NCBI RefSeq assembly: GCF_014204325.1
Contig: NZ_JACHKT010000023.1
Coordinates: forward strand, 1-64,000
Direction: 5' to 3'
Length of the DNA: 64,000 bases
Origin: Arcicella rosea
GTDB taxonomy: Bacteria > Bacteroidota > Bacteroidia > Cytophagales > Spirosomataceae
Shown: in pieces, positions 41,746 through 52,429 of the stretch
Layout of the letters: each line of letters opens with the position of its first letter
How positions within the stretch are numbered: position 1 is the first letter of the stretch
Notes under the pieces: generated by a model
What the model saw: only the letters and a program-made list of their open reading frames with translations
Database searches by the model: none
Told to the model about the DNA's origin: nothing
Translations under genes and position numbers: made by a program

Positions 41746-41891
41746 AATGATGATTAAATTCTGGTGCAATTTACGATTTAAGTAGTGATTTATAAATAGT
41801 GATACAAATTTGTATTTTAAGTCTTTAATTATCAATTATTTACGATAAATAAAACTGTACTGATTACTTCTTTATTTTTTCCTAGAACAAG

Positions 41892-41924
41892 AAAAAAGAT
41901 AGCCCTCACGAGACTATCTTTTTT
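41892..41924 (-). terminator. Terminator downstream of the susD-like gene
   Basis: AAAAAAGATAG pairs perfectly with CTATCTTTTTT around an 11-nt loop. It lies ~100 bp past the 3' end of the SusD gene and probably ends the fructan operon on the minus strand. Confidence 0.75.
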
Positions 41925-42025
41925 GCAGTAATAACCCAATTTATTCAAATATTAATGACTCTTCATCAGCATTTTAGAGTGCAGCATCGGGCTACTCATA
42001 ATTCACAACTCACAATTCATCACGC

Positions 42026-43732
42026 TTAATACCCTGGATTTTGTTTATACAAACCGTTAGTGAAAGTAATTTCAGCTTGTGGAATCGGTAAATACTCATC
42101 TCTTCCTGCGGTAAATTTCGCTGTTGCCAAGTAAGTTCTTTTTGCTTTTTCTACATTGATGTAGGCATTCAAGGTTGGTTCTGCAATGCCCCAACGTACT
42201 AAATCAAAGAAACGTGAACCTTCTGTAGCAAACTCTAAACGACGCTCCCATTGCAAAGCTTTACGAGCAAAATCTTGTGTCCAACCTGTTGTTGAATATT
42301 GTTTTACATTGTATTTTGATGCAAAAGTGCCATCAACTTTTTTCAATCTACCAGTACTTTCTGAGGCTCTTTTTCTTACTTGATTGATTAATGCCAAAGC
42401 TCTGTCTTGCTGTCCTAATTCTATATACGCTTCTGCTTGAATCAATAAAATATCATCATAACGAAGAATATCGTAGTTTTTGGCAGTTCCCATAAATGGT
42501 CCTAGCTTGAAGTATGAACCGCTTGTTGCTAATTGTTGAAACCGCATCGAGTGGAAATTTCCATAAACACCCGCATCACGCACCCAGCTATTACTAAAAG
42601 GTTTTGTGTTATCATACTTGTATGGATGTCCGTCAATACCAACGGTATGGTCAAGGCGTGGGTCAACTGTTGCCGTTGACAAATCTACATTCCCCGTATT
42701 AAAAGTATCAAATTTTGGCAAACCATTTTCATCCGTTGTGTGTGCATTTACCAAGTTTTGGCTTGGTGCATGGAAACCGCAACAGCCATATTGTGGTGCA
42801 CCGTGTGGGTAATTCAAGCCATCTTCAAAACTCAAACGACCAGCAGTTGTTCCATCATTGATTGTAAACTGAATCGCAAAGATTGATTCTGGGCCATTTT
42901 CAGTTTCAGGCACAAAATTTTCTGCAATATCATTACTCAAACTGTACTTTCCTGATGAAATCACAGCTTGTGTTAAATTCACTACTTCTTGCAATCTCGT
43001 TTTATTGATAGTCGTTACTTTATGATTACCGTCTTGCTCATAAGCTTGATACAATTTTAATTTTGCCAAATACGCTTGTGCCGCTACTTTGTTTGCTCTT
43101 CCAATTTCAGCTTGATTTACTGGTAAATTATCGACTGCAAATTGAAAGTCAGCCGCAATTTTATTCCAAGATTCATCATTGCTTAACGTATTTGATACTT
43201 TCAGAATATCTGCTTCAGTCGCTGTCTCGTCAAAAATTGGAATATTTTTGTACAAAAGCTTCATCGTAAAATAACTGTGTGCTCTCAAGAAACGTAATTC
43301 TGCCAGACGAATCTTTTTATTCGGAAAACTTGTTTCAGAAAGCGTATTTACAGCACGCAAAGCCACATTACATCTTGAAATTGACTTAAAAAGGTTTTGC
43401 CAAGTACGTGTTACAAACGAACCCATTGTTGGCGTAACCAAATTATAATGCTCTAAAGCATCAATTTCACCAACGTCGCCAGTACCGCCACCGCCTTTAT
43501 AGGCATCGTCTGAACGAACACTTCCATAAACCCAATTGCTATAGATTGGACCAATCATGTCGCCATTACCTATTGCCGCATAAGCTGAAGTAACCAAGCC
43601 ATCAATGGCTGTTGGAGACGTTAAATCTGAGGATGATAACACACCCGTTGGCGTGTATTCAAGGGTATCTTTACAAGCATTTAAAGTAAGTAAGCCTGTC
43701 ACTAATATGAGGGAAAATATCTTCTTTTTCAT
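42026..43732 (-). CDS. SusD/RagB-family outer-membrane lipoprotein
   Basis: 568 aa with a lipoprotein signal (LLTLNAC, Cys20). SusD-type features: helical tetratricopeptide-like core (RTWQNLFKSISRCNVALRAV, LRFLRAHSYFTMKLLY), and the C-terminal LQWERRLEFATEGSRFFDLVRWG signature with a final LPIPQAEI. It binds glycan at the cell surface with its SusC partner. It lies 134 bp downstream of the SusC gene and is the last gene of the putative operon. Confidence 0.93.
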   Translation of the reverse strand: MKKKIFSLILVTGLLTLNACKDTLEYTPTGVLSSSDLTSPTAIDGLVTSAYAAIGNGDMIGPIYSNWVYGSVRSDDAYKGGGGTGDVGEIDALEHYNLVTPTMGSFVTRTWQNLFKSISRCNVALRAVNTLSETSFPNKKIRLAELRFLRAHSYFTMKLLYKNIPIFDETATEADILKVSNTLSNDESWNKIAADFQFAVDNLPVNQAEIGRANKVAAQAYLAKLKLYQAYEQDGNHKVTTINKTRLQEVVNLTQAVISSGKYSLSNDIAENFVPETENGPESIFAIQFTINDGTTAGRLSFEDGLNYPHGAPQYGCCGFHAPSQNLVNAHTTDENGLPKFDTFNTGNVDLSTATVDPRLDHTVGIDGHPYKYDNTKPFSNSWVRDAGVYGNFHSMRFQQLATSGSYFKLGPFMGTAKNYDILRYDDILLIQAEAYIELGQQDRALALINQVRKRASESTGRLKKVDGTFASKYNVKQYSTTGWTQDFARKALQWERRLEFATEGSRFFDLVRWGIAEPTLNAYINVEKAKRTYLATAKFTAGRDEYLPIPQAEITFTNGLYKQNPGY

Positions 43733-43866
43733 TTTTTGAATCTGTTTTAAAAGCTGTCGGACTTCGGAAGCCAGCTTTCAGCTTTAAAATTTATACAACA
43801 ACTACTTTTGAATAGTATTAATGCTAATCATTTATCAAGAAAAGCTGACATCCGATAGCTGAATGC

Positions 43867-46800
43867 CTAGAATGACGCATTAACACCAAATGTGAACGTT
43901 TGCGGAATTGGTACTGGACCAAGGTCTATGCGTTCTGGGTCTGGACTTTGGTAGCTACTGCTTTTAATCCAGAATAAGTTTTCAGCCATTACAAAGAAGC
44001 GAAGTCTTGAGAAAACCGTCTTTGTTGGAAGCGTATAACCCAATTGGACATTACGTAATTTGAAGTAAGAAGTATTTACCATGAAGTAATCAGAAGTACG
44101 TCCTTCGTTGTTGTTATCTTTCAAAGTCAAAGCTGGAACAGTTGTATTAGTGTTTTGAGGTGTCCAACCATTGAATACTCCTGGTCCAACATTTTCTCTA
44201 CCTTTCATCAAGTTATTGAACAAAGTATAAACATCAAAACCTGTTCTACCTGCTACTCCTGAACCAAAAATGGCGATGTCAAAATTTTTGTAAGAAGCAT
44301 CAATTCTTAAACCATATTCAAGTGCTGGAAGTGTTGTGCCAATCCAAGTTCTATCTAAATCGTCAATTCTTCCATCGCTATTAATATCTACGTAACGAAT
44401 TCTACCCGGCCCAGCTCCTACTTGTGCAGGTGCAGCATCAACTTCTGCTTGCGATTGAAAAAGTCCGTTTGTTTTATATCCAAAAATATCAAATTGTGAA
44501 TGTCCGATAATGGTATTAACCAAGTTTCCTGCATAAGCTGGACGAACATTTTCTGGTAAATCCGTGATTTTATCTCTGAAATGTGCAAAGTTTGCCGTTA
44601 CGTTATACTTCAATCCATTTTCAATTTCTCCGTGATAACCCAATACAAATTCCCAACCTTTGTTAGATTTTGATGCACCGTTTACAGCTTTCGATTGTCC
44701 TTCGCCTAAAGCCGAAGCGACTGGAGGAGTAATTAAAATACCAGATGTTTTACGAGAAAAATAATCGAATGAACCAGAGATTTTATTGTTCAAGAAAGCA
44801 AAGTCAATCCCTGCGTTGATTTCTTCTGTACTTTCCCATTTCAAGGCAGAATTCGCTGCTTGTGTTTGTACAAAACCAGAAGGTAAAGTTCCAGTATTAG
44901 CACCCGACAAAGAGTATGCTGTACCAATATTCATATATTGCTCCCAGAAACCGCCTACTAATTGTGCTTGCGTAGTTCCATATCTTGTATCAAATAATCC
45001 AAAACGAGCTAAATCTCCGATTTGTTGGTTACCAACACGTCCTACTCCTACTCTTGCTTTTAATTCTGTGAACAATTTACTGTTTTTCATGAAATTCTCT
45101 TGGTCGAGTCTCCAACCAAAAGATGCCGCAGGGAAAATACCATATCGGTTATCTGTACCAAAACGAGAAGACCCATCACGGCGAATCGTCAATGCTAACA
45201 AATATTTATCTTCTAAATTATAATCCACACGACCAAACTGAGAGAACAAACGATGACCCGTTGAACCACCAGAAACCGTTGTATTTCCAGTACCAGCATT
45301 CAACGTAAAGTAATCTTCTGTTTGCAAAGCATAGCCTTCTTTTTTGGTAGTTTGGAAATCTAAATCTGTTTTGATGTATTCTGTTCCTACCAAAAATTTA
45401 AAGTGATGGTCTGTATTCAAATCCCAGTTATAACGTAAAGTATTCGACCAAGTAGTACTGATGAAATGGTTTTGGTCGAAAAGTAAGCTGTTTGTAGTAC
45501 GGTTGAAAGCTCCTTCCGAGAACGTTGGCGTAATTACTTTGTTCAAATATCTTGAATCGTCTGCACCAATATTACTTTTGAAAAACAAGTTTTTAATTGG
45601 TTGAACTTCGATAAAAATATTTCCGAAAGTGCTCAAACGATTCGCATTGTTCCATTTTGCAATGTCTTGCATGTGCAATGGGTTATTTCTATCTGAATAT
45701 CCACCACCAGAAGCACCCGCATAAGTAACACCATCTTTTTGATACACTGGAATAGTTGGTACAAGCGTAACCGCTAAACCTGTTGTACTAGCACCACCCA
45801 AATCGGTAGAAGTTAAAGTTTCATTTGAATTGGCAATACGCAAACTAAAACCAATTTTTAATTTATCATCAAAAGCACGAGTAATAGCATTGATACTTCC
45901 ATTAATACGGTCATAATTGGTAAATTTCAACATCCCCGTGTTTTTCAATTGACCAAAGTTTACTTCAATGGAAGAAGTTTTATTTCCCGTTGAAATCGTA
46001 AAGTCATTTCTTGTTACAATACCTGTTTTGTACATTACATCTTGCCAATCTGTATCGCCAGCAGGAGTATTTGGGTCGCCACCAACGAATGGTTTTACCG
46101 AAACACCATTCAAAATTGGGTTAGTAAAGCTCTTATTCCAATCGAAACTATAGATTTCTCCATAACCAGCAGCAGGGTCTTGTCCGTCGTTTACTGAAGC
46201 TTGCCAAAGTGCTCTTCCTCTGTCAACAGCATTCAACATTTTAAAACGCATTGCTTTTTCTGACTGAACAGAAACGCTACTATTGAATTGGAATTCAACT
46301 TTTCCATTGGTATTTCCGCCATTTTTTGTCGTAACGATAATTACACCGTTAGAAGCTCTAGCACCATAAATTGATTCCGCAGAAGCATCTTTCAATACTT
46401 GTACTGATTCAATATTGGTAGGACTGATGTTTTGGAATACTTCTGGACGAGTAGTAGGAATTCCGTCGATGATATAAAGTGGGTCGTTATTTCCCAAAGT
46501 ATTTGCTCCACGGATTAAGATTCGGCTATTTGAACCATTCGGAGAACCATCTTTTTCAATATACAAACCAGCCACACGACCTTGCAAAGATTGCATCGGG
46601 TTACCTGAACTGATATTTTTTAACGGTTTCATATCTACGACGGCAACTGCTCCTGTTAAATCTTGCTTTTTAGAAGAAGTATAACCTACTACTACAACTT
46701 CACTCAATTCCTTACCAGCAGTAAGTGAAATCACGATGTTGCTGAGTCCTTTAATTGAAACTTCTTTGCTGTTGTAACCTACGTAAGAAACTGATAATGA

Positions 46801-47007
46801 AGTAGCATTTTCTGGTACTGTTAAAGTAAAAGTACCATCGGCATTACTTGTAACGCCCTTTGAAGTGCCTGTGATGAGTACGTTTGCCCCAATAAGGACT
46901 TCGTTCGATTCCGCTGCGATTACCTTACCCGTTATCGTTCTTTGCTGAGCAAAGGCAAAATGAGTCGTAATAAACAGCATGATGATGCTGAGTAAAAAGT
47001 TTTTCAT
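43867..47007 (-). CDS. SusC/RagA-family TonB-linked outer-membrane transporter
   Basis: 1046 aa. Signal peptide, a carboxypeptidase-D regulatory-like domain (about 22-105, TGKVIAAESNEVLIGANVLI), a TonB plug with the SusC box (SLQGRVAGLYIEKDG, LYIIDGIPTTRPEV, ASAESIYGARASNGVIIVTTK), and a 22-stranded barrel. It ends in FTFGVNASF. It lacks the N-terminal STN domain and is therefore not under ECF/anti-sigma control, unlike the SusC at the window end. Forms the import channel with SusD; in this locus fructan or fructo-oligosaccharide is the likely substrate. Confidence 0.93.
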   Translation of the reverse strand: MKNFLLSIIMLFITTHFAFAQQRTITGKVIAAESNEVLIGANVLITGTSKGVTSNADGTFTLTVPENATSLSVSYVGYNSKEVSIKGLSNIVISLTAGKELSEVVVVGYTSSKKQDLTGAVAVVDMKPLKNISSGNPMQSLQGRVAGLYIEKDGSPNGSNSRILIRGANTLGNNDPLYIIDGIPTTRPEVFQNISPTNIESVQVLKDASAESIYGARASNGVIIVTTKNGGNTNGKVEFQFNSSVSVQSEKAMRFKMLNAVDRGRALWQASVNDGQDPAAGYGEIYSFDWNKSFTNPILNGVSVKPFVGGDPNTPAGDTDWQDVMYKTGIVTRNDFTISTGNKTSSIEVNFGQLKNTGMLKFTNYDRINGSINAITRAFDDKLKIGFSLRIANSNETLTSTDLGGASTTGLAVTLVPTIPVYQKDGVTYAGASGGGYSDRNNPLHMQDIAKWNNANRLSTFGNIFIEVQPIKNLFFKSNIGADDSRYLNKVITPTFSEGAFNRTTNSLLFDQNHFISTTWSNTLRYNWDLNTDHHFKFLVGTEYIKTDLDFQTTKKEGYALQTEDYFTLNAGTGNTTVSGGSTGHRLFSQFGRVDYNLEDKYLLALTIRRDGSSRFGTDNRYGIFPAASFGWRLDQENFMKNSKLFTELKARVGVGRVGNQQIGDLARFGLFDTRYGTTQAQLVGGFWEQYMNIGTAYSLSGANTGTLPSGFVQTQAANSALKWESTEEINAGIDFAFLNNKISGSFDYFSRKTSGILITPPVASALGEGQSKAVNGASKSNKGWEFVLGYHGEIENGLKYNVTANFAHFRDKITDLPENVRPAYAGNLVNTIIGHSQFDIFGYKTNGLFQSQAEVDAAPAQVGAGPGRIRYVDINSDGRIDDLDRTWIGTTLPALEYGLRIDASYKNFDIAIFGSGVAGRTGFDVYTLFNNLMKGRENVGPGVFNGWTPQNTNTTVPALTLKDNNNEGRTSDYFMVNTSYFKLRNVQLGYTLPTKTVFSRLRFFVMAENLFWIKSSSYQSPDPERIDLGPVPIPQTFTFGVNASF

Positions 47008-47031
47008 GTTGAAATTGTTTAATTAAAAAGG

Positions 47032-47943
47032 TTAATAAATATTTGAGAATGTGTTTAGTCGTGTTTCAATCATTGTTTTTACTTCTTCTTCCGTGATATG
47101 AGGTGTAGCTCCCTGATAAGTAGCCACCAACGAACCCATTGCACAGGCAAATTGTAAGCTTTCTGTAGGAGTATTATTGGCTAATAAATTCTTGAGCAAA
47201 CCTGCTAAAAAGGCATCTCCACTACCAATGGTATCTTTTACGGTTACTGGAAAACCTTCGTTTTGGTAAAAAATATCGTCTTTCAGCAAAATTGCTCCAT
47301 TTGCCCCAAGCGTTACGCAAAGTGTTTGAATATCAAATCGTTTGGCGATTGATTTCATTGCAGTTTCTAATGTTGTAGATTCTTCACACCAAGTAGCAAT
47401 TTGAATGAGTTCTTGCTCATTCATTTTTACCATATTAGCAATTTTCAAATAGGAAAGAACAAGTTCAGGCGTGTAAAATGGTGTTCTGAGATTCACGTCA
47501 AATACTTTGAATTTGGCTTTTTCCAAAAGTGTATTCAAGGTTTGAGCCGTTTGCTCACTGCGTGCCGACAAACTCCCAAAAATGAATACATCTGAATTTT
47601 CAACAGCTTCAATCAAAGTATCATCAACTTGGATATAATCCCAAGCAACGGGATGCACAATTTTATACGTTACTTCGTTTTCATCACTTACATTGGCTTT
47701 TACAACGCCTGTTAAATGCGTTTTTCCATGTTGAATAAGCTCGGTTGACAAACCTTTTTCGATGATAAATTGTATCAATTCTTCCCCTAATTCATCATCA
47801 CCAACACGGCTGATTACGCTTGGATTAAGTCCTAAATTTTTTAGTTGAACGGCTACATTCATGGGTGCTCCACCCGCTTGTTTACCTGTAGGAAGTATAT
47901 CCCAGAGCATTTCACCAAAACAAATTATGGTTGGATTTATCAT
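47032..47943 (-). CDS. Fructokinase (PfkB family)
   Basis: 303 aa ribokinase-fold sugar kinase. N-terminal FGEMLWDILPTGKQAGGAPMNVA, central SLSARSEQTAQTLNTLL, and the anion-hole and catalytic-base motif DTIGSGDAFLAGLLKNLL. It is the fructokinase type found in fructan loci and would make fructose-6-phosphate. It sits between the sugar symporter and susC on the same strand with gaps of about 24-31 bp. Confidence 0.9.
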   Translation of the reverse strand: MINPTIICFGEMLWDILPTGKQAGGAPMNVAVQLKNLGLNPSVISRVGDDELGEELIQFIIEKGLSTELIQHGKTHLTGVVKANVSDENEVTYKIVHPVAWDYIQVDDTLIEAVENSDVFIFGSLSARSEQTAQTLNTLLEKAKFKVFDVNLRTPFYTPELVLSYLKIANMVKMNEQELIQIATWCEESTTLETAMKSIAKRFDIQTLCVTLGANGAILLKDDIFYQNEGFPVTVKDTIGSGDAFLAGLLKNLLANNTPTESLQFACAMGSLVATYQGATPHITEEEVKTMIETRLNTFSNIY

Positions 47944-47974
47944 TTTTAATTGGTTTTAATGTTAAGGTTTTCTT

Positions 47975-49303
47975 TTAATGAAGTACTACTGCTCTTTCCA
48001 TTCCTTCCAAAGAAGTACCTTTGGTTTCTGGCATTACTTTCCAGACGAATAATAATTGTAAAACCATCATCGAAGCGAAGAAAGTAAAAGTGATTCCGCC
48101 TCCAAAAGTTTCGGCGATGTATGGAAAAGTAAAGGTGATGATTGCCGCTAAAATCCAGTGCGTGAAACTGCCTAATGCTTGTCCGTAGGCACGTACTTCG
48201 TTCGGGAAAATTTCGGAGATAAATACCCAAATAACAGCACCTTGCGAGAAACCAAAGAAGGCAATAAAAATGAATAAATAGAAAGAAACATTGATGCCGA
48301 TATTACCGCTAAAAAATGCCTGAGCAACCAAAACAAGCGAACCTATTAACCCTATTGAACCCCAAAACATTAATACCTTTCTACCAAATTTATCAATCAA
48401 TGAAATTCCAACAAGTGTTGAAACAAGGTTAATTAAACCGATACCAGCCGATGATAAAAGGGCTGAATCTTTTCCTAAACCAGCCATTTCAAAAATGCGT
48501 GGTGCAAAGTAAATGATGGCGTTGATGCCTGACACTTGGTTAAAAAATGCGAATAAAACTGCCAACATAACGGGTTTGCTATACGCTGGCTTGAATAAAT
48601 TGGTAAAGCTATTTGAAGAGTGATCTTTTGCTTGATTTTGAATCGCTTCAATTATGTCTTCAGCAGTGTTGGCATCAATGATCGCTAAGATTTTTCTGGC
48701 GGTATCTACAGCTCCTTTTTTCAAAATCAACCATCTCGGACTTTCAGGAATTATTAAAACCGTTACTAAAAATAATACTGATGGAAATGCTTGTACACCC
48801 AACATCCAACGCCAAGCGTTTTCTCCAATATCAACCAACAAGTAATTTGAAAGATATGCAATCAAAATTCCGAATACTACATTGAATTGGAACATCGCAA
48901 CCAAACGACCTCTTTTGTGTGCAGGTGCAATTTCAGAAATATACATGGGTGCTACTACCGAAGAAACCCCAACGCCTAATCCGCCAAGAAATCTGAAAAC
49001 CAAAAAGATACTCCAATTGGGTGCGTAAGCCGTTCCTAATGAAGAAAGTAAATAAAGAATAGCTACTAATAATAAGGTTGTTCTTCTTCCGTATTTTTCG
49101 GCTGGAATTCCACCAATTAAAGAGCCTAATACTGTTCCGATTAAAGCGATTGAAACCGTTACGCCGTGTTCAACTACACTTAAATTCCATAATTTTTGAA
49201 GTGTTTGTTCTACGCCTGAAATTACTGCGGTGTCGAATCCGAAGAGAAATCCTCCTAAAGCTGCGGATAATGCCCACAAGAATATTTTAATATTTTGATT
49301 CAT
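47975..49303 (-). CDS. Sugar/H+ symporter (MFS, SP family)
   Basis: 442 aa with 12 membrane helices. Sugar-porter motifs: GFLFGFDTAVISGV in helix 1, GGIPAEKYGRR after helix 2, RFLGGLGVGVSS, PESPRWLILKKGAVD, and NQVSGINAIIYFAPRIFE. The final FVWKVMPETKGTSLEGME is the standard end of the family. It probably imports fructose. It is the first gene of the symporter-fructokinase-susC-susD unit, with a 184-bp upstream region that holds a 28-bp direct repeat. Confidence 0.93.
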   Translation of the reverse strand: MNQNIKIFLWALSAALGGFLFGFDTAVISGVEQTLQKLWNLSVVEHGVTVSIALIGTVLGSLIGGIPAEKYGRRTTLLLVAILYLLSSLGTAYAPNWSIFLVFRFLGGLGVGVSSVVAPMYISEIAPAHKRGRLVAMFQFNVVFGILIAYLSNYLLVDIGENAWRWMLGVQAFPSVLFLVTVLIIPESPRWLILKKGAVDTARKILAIIDANTAEDIIEAIQNQAKDHSSNSFTNLFKPAYSKPVMLAVLFAFFNQVSGINAIIYFAPRIFEMAGLGKDSALLSSAGIGLINLVSTLVGISLIDKFGRKVLMFWGSIGLIGSLVLVAQAFFSGNIGINVSFYLFIFIAFFGFSQGAVIWVFISEIFPNEVRAYGQALGSFTHWILAAIITFTFPYIAETFGGGITFTFFASMMVLQLLFVWKVMPETKGTSLEGMERAVVLH

Positions 49304-49387
49304 GTTAACTTTTGGATAAGTTTTTGATAAACCAAAATTAACACTTCAATTAACAATTAGCTGTAAGTATTCTTTCAAAGAGTATTT

Positions 49388-49484
49388 AATTTGATACATT
49401 GTTTTAAAATACTGTAAATCAATCTATTGTTTATCTTTTCAATAATTGAATCATTGAATTTGATACAGCATTTTAAAAAATGTT
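49388..49484 (-). promoter_or_regulatory. Putative operator for the fructan operon
   Basis: Two imperfect 28-bp direct repeats, 49388-49415 and 49457-49484, both beginning AATTTGATACA and sharing TTTTAAAA, with a 69-bp offset. They lie between the regulator gene and the symporter gene. The core TTTGATACA recurs before the GH32 gene. A plausible binding site for the AraC-type output domain of the hybrid regulator, but not shown. Confidence 0.5.
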
Positions 49485-49487
49485 ACA

Positions 49488-52184
49488 TCAAGAATTTCGC
49501 CATTCTGAGGGTGTTTGATTGGTCTTTTGTTTAAAGAAAGTAGTGAAATAACTTGGGTTGTTAAAGCCTGTTTCATAAGCAACTTCGGCAATGGTTTTAT
49601 CGGTTTCTTTTAATAATGCTTTGGCTTTTAGTAATTTAAAATCAGCGATATAATCGGTTACATTTTTATTCGTCAGAGCAGAAATCTTACGGAATAATTG
49701 TACTCTCGACATTCCCAATTCTTTACTTAGTTTCTCGACCGACAGTGAGCTATCGTTCAGATTTTTTTCAATCAGCAATTCAAATTCTACTAAAAATTTA
49801 CGTTCTGTTTTTTGAATCTGACTTGGATTAGTGATTTCGCTCGAAAAACGGCGACGCATTCTGTCACGGTTTTCTAAAAGTCCTTTTATTTTCTCTTCTA
49901 ATAATTGCTGATTAAACGGTTTTGAAATATAAGCATCTGCACCAGCTTTTGCTCCTTCAATTTGGCTTTCTAATTGTCCTTTGGCAGTCAGTAAAATCAC
50001 CGGAATGTGTGAAGTACGGAAATCATTTTTGATTTTTTGCGTCAACGAAAAACCATCCATTGCTGGTAGCATTACATCACTGATGATTAAATCTGGAATA
50101 TTATTCAGAATTTCTTCCCAACCTTTTTCAGCACTTTCAACAGGAACAGTATTGTAAGCTATTCTCAATTTTTGGGTCAAGAATTGGTTTAAATCTTGAT
50201 TATCCTCAATCAATACAATCGTATTTTCATGAACGACTGAATTATTTACGAGTATTGGCGTGATGGCTTCAACGCTTTCACGCAAGTATGGATTTTCTTT
50301 AATAGGCTCTTTTTCATACATTTGACCTTCAACATAGGGTAAAATAATTTTAAAAGTTGTTCCTTTCCCTTTTTCAGATTCTACTTCTATATCACCTTGA
50401 TGAAGCGAAACAAATTCACGAGAAAGTGCCAAGCCCAAACCTGTTCCCAAAGAAATATTTTGGTTGCCACGATAAAATAAATCGAAAGCTCGCTCTTTTT
50501 CTTCTTTACTCATCCCGATGCCATTATCCGAAATCAAAATCTCTATTTTTTCAATATTTTTTAAGAGTGAAACATGGATTAAACCGCCTACAGGCGTGTA
50601 TTTGAAGGCATTTGAAATAATATTGAAGAGTACTTTATCCAATTTTTCAGCATCAAAACCGAATGGCATTTGTGCAAATGGACAAATAAATTGTAAGTCG
50701 ATATGCTGTGTTTTGGCTTTTACATTAAAATCTGAAACGATGTCTTTCACAAAAGCTACCAAATCTTGCTGAGTAACTTCCAATTCCATTTTACCAGCAT
50801 CAACTTTTCTTAATTCCAGCAGTTGGTCAACCAAACGGAGTAATCTATTGGCATTTTTATAAATTAATTGAAGTGCATTTTTGGTTTCTTTTGCATCAAC
50901 CGATTTACGATGTAAAATATCTTCCGTAGGCGTTAAAATCAAACTCAAAGGCGTGCGAAATTCGTGTGAAATATAAGAGTAAAATCGTAATTTATCTTCT
51001 GTGGCTTGTCGGGCAAGTTGTGAAATTCGCTCTATTTCATCTTTTTGCTCTAAAATCGCACGATTCTGATTTCCCAAAATTTGGTTAGATTTCTGTTTTT
51101 CTCGTAAAAGATAGAACAAAATTCCTCCAAGAGAAATCACAACTAACAAAAAAATTATCGTTAAGTAAAGCGTATTTTGTTGCGTTGAAAAGATACGAGT
51201 AAGCTCTTTTATTTTACTTGCTTGTCGTTTAATATCATCTTGTTGCTCTTTTATTTTTTGGTATTGAGCCAACATAATGCCTACATTTTCGGCATTGATG
51301 ATGGTTGTAAATAATTGATTTTCCTTTTCAAAAGGTTGTTTATTCAAAATTTTAACCGCCGTTTTGATGGCTTCTTCTCCGCCCGTAGGATACAAAATAG
51401 TAGCCGAAATAATGCCTTTACTCACCAAATCAATCCCTTGGTTTGCTCCATACAAACCATCAACACCAATGATTTTTTTGTTCAAACCCAAACTTTTACA
51501 AACGTTTGCAATGGCATGAGCTAATCTATCATTGTGTGCATAAATCAAATCTACTTTAGGATGCTGACTCAGAAAAGAACGAATTTCTTCTTGTAAATAC
51601 TGTGGTTGTCTCGCTGAGAAAAGCGATTTTAGCAATTTTAATTGAGGATTTTTATTAATTACTTTCAGAAAACCTTGATGTCTGTCTATCGTCGGAGAGG
51701 TTTTTGCTCCTTCGCCTACTTCAAAAATTGTTCCTTGTCCTTTCAGGATGATGTTTGCGTATATCCCAGCATTTTGTCCGATAAGTTGGTTATCAGCACC
51801 CACAAAAGCCGTATATTTTTCAGAAGTAGTTTTTCGGTCAACAATCACCACAGGAATGCCTGCATCGAATGCTTTTTCAATAATAGCCGTTAACGGTTTG
51901 GCCTCATTGGGTGTAACGATGATTAAATCTACTTTATCTTCTATAAATTGCTGAATTTGAGCAATTTGTTTAGTACTATTACTGTTTGCATTGGCGATAG
52001 TCATCCCAATATTATTATGAAAAGTCAATTCGCTTTCCATTCCTTCTACCATTGTTTTTCGCCAATTATCGTTCATGGTACATTGTGCAAAACCAATTTG
52101 AAAGGTCTTTTTCTCCGACTTATCGCAAGCGTACAACATCAAGATGAGCAATAGTGCTACAAATATTTGATAGATTTTTCTCAT
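49488..52184 (-). CDS. Hybrid two-component regulator with periplasmic sugar-binding sensor
   Basis: About 898 aa. Signal/anchor ending in MLYAC, then a type I periplasmic-binding domain of the ribose/fructose class (about 27-305: IGFAQCTMNDNWRKTMVEGM, VIVDRKTTSEKYTAFVGADN). One membrane helix near 345-367 (TIIFLLVVISLGGILFYLL), a histidine kinase with SHEFRTPLSLIL and N/G boxes, a receiver domain with LIISDVMLPAMDGFS, and a C-terminal AraC domain. This is the architecture of BT1754, the fructose sensor of Bacteroides. I use the internal ATG; an upstream ATG would add 15 residues. Flanked by GH32 and symporter genes, it most likely controls this locus. Confidence 0.93.
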   Translation of the reverse strand: MRKIYQIFVALLLILMLYACDKSEKKTFQIGFAQCTMNDNWRKTMVEGMESELTFHNNIGMTIANANSNSTKQIAQIQQFIEDKVDLIIVTPNEAKPLTAIIEKAFDAGIPVVIVDRKTTSEKYTAFVGADNQLIGQNAGIYANIILKGQGTIFEVGEGAKTSPTIDRHQGFLKVINKNPQLKLLKSLFSARQPQYLQEEIRSFLSQHPKVDLIYAHNDRLAHAIANVCKSLGLNKKIIGVDGLYGANQGIDLVSKGIISATILYPTGGEEAIKTAVKILNKQPFEKENQLFTTIINAENVGIMLAQYQKIKEQQDDIKRQASKIKELTRIFSTQQNTLYLTIIFLLVVISLGGILFYLLREKQKSNQILGNQNRAILEQKDEIERISQLARQATEDKLRFYSYISHEFRTPLSLILTPTEDILHRKSVDAKETKNALQLIYKNANRLLRLVDQLLELRKVDAGKMELEVTQQDLVAFVKDIVSDFNVKAKTQHIDLQFICPFAQMPFGFDAEKLDKVLFNIISNAFKYTPVGGLIHVSLLKNIEKIEILISDNGIGMSKEEKERAFDLFYRGNQNISLGTGLGLALSREFVSLHQGDIEVESEKGKGTTFKIILPYVEGQMYEKEPIKENPYLRESVEAITPILVNNSVVHENTIVLIEDNQDLNQFLTQKLRIAYNTVPVESAEKGWEEILNNIPDLIISDVMLPAMDGFSLTQKIKNDFRTSHIPVILLTAKGQLESQIEGAKAGADAYISKPFNQQLLEEKIKGLLENRDRMRRRFSSEITNPSQIQKTERKFLVEFELLIEKNLNDSSLSVEKLSKELGMSRVQLFRKISALTNKNVTDYIADFKLLKAKALLKETDKTIAEVAYETGFNNPSYFTTFFKQKTNQTPSEWRNS

Positions 52185-52271
52185 CTGTATTGAGTTATGA
52201 AAGGGTATTAATTTTGAGTTTTGTTTCAATAAAAGTGTAAAAATACGAAAGCTTTAAAAACAAGAAAAAGA

Positions 52272-52301
52272 TAAACTGCTGGATTAAAACCCAACAGTTT
52301 A
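52272..52301 (-). terminator. Terminator after the GH32 gene
   Basis: TAAACTGCTGG pairs with CCAACAGTTTA (one wobble) around an 8-nt loop, past the 3' end of the GH32 gene on the minus strand, with TCTTTTTCTTG following. It separates GH32 from the regulator gene. Confidence 0.65.
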
Positions 52302-52429
52302 CCTAATTAATCTTTATTAAATAAACAGATTTGTTTTATGAATTAAAGTGATGTATATGAGTATTTTATATTCATCACTCACAATTCACAACTCTTAATA
52401 TATTAATTGTACTCAATATTGACGGTATA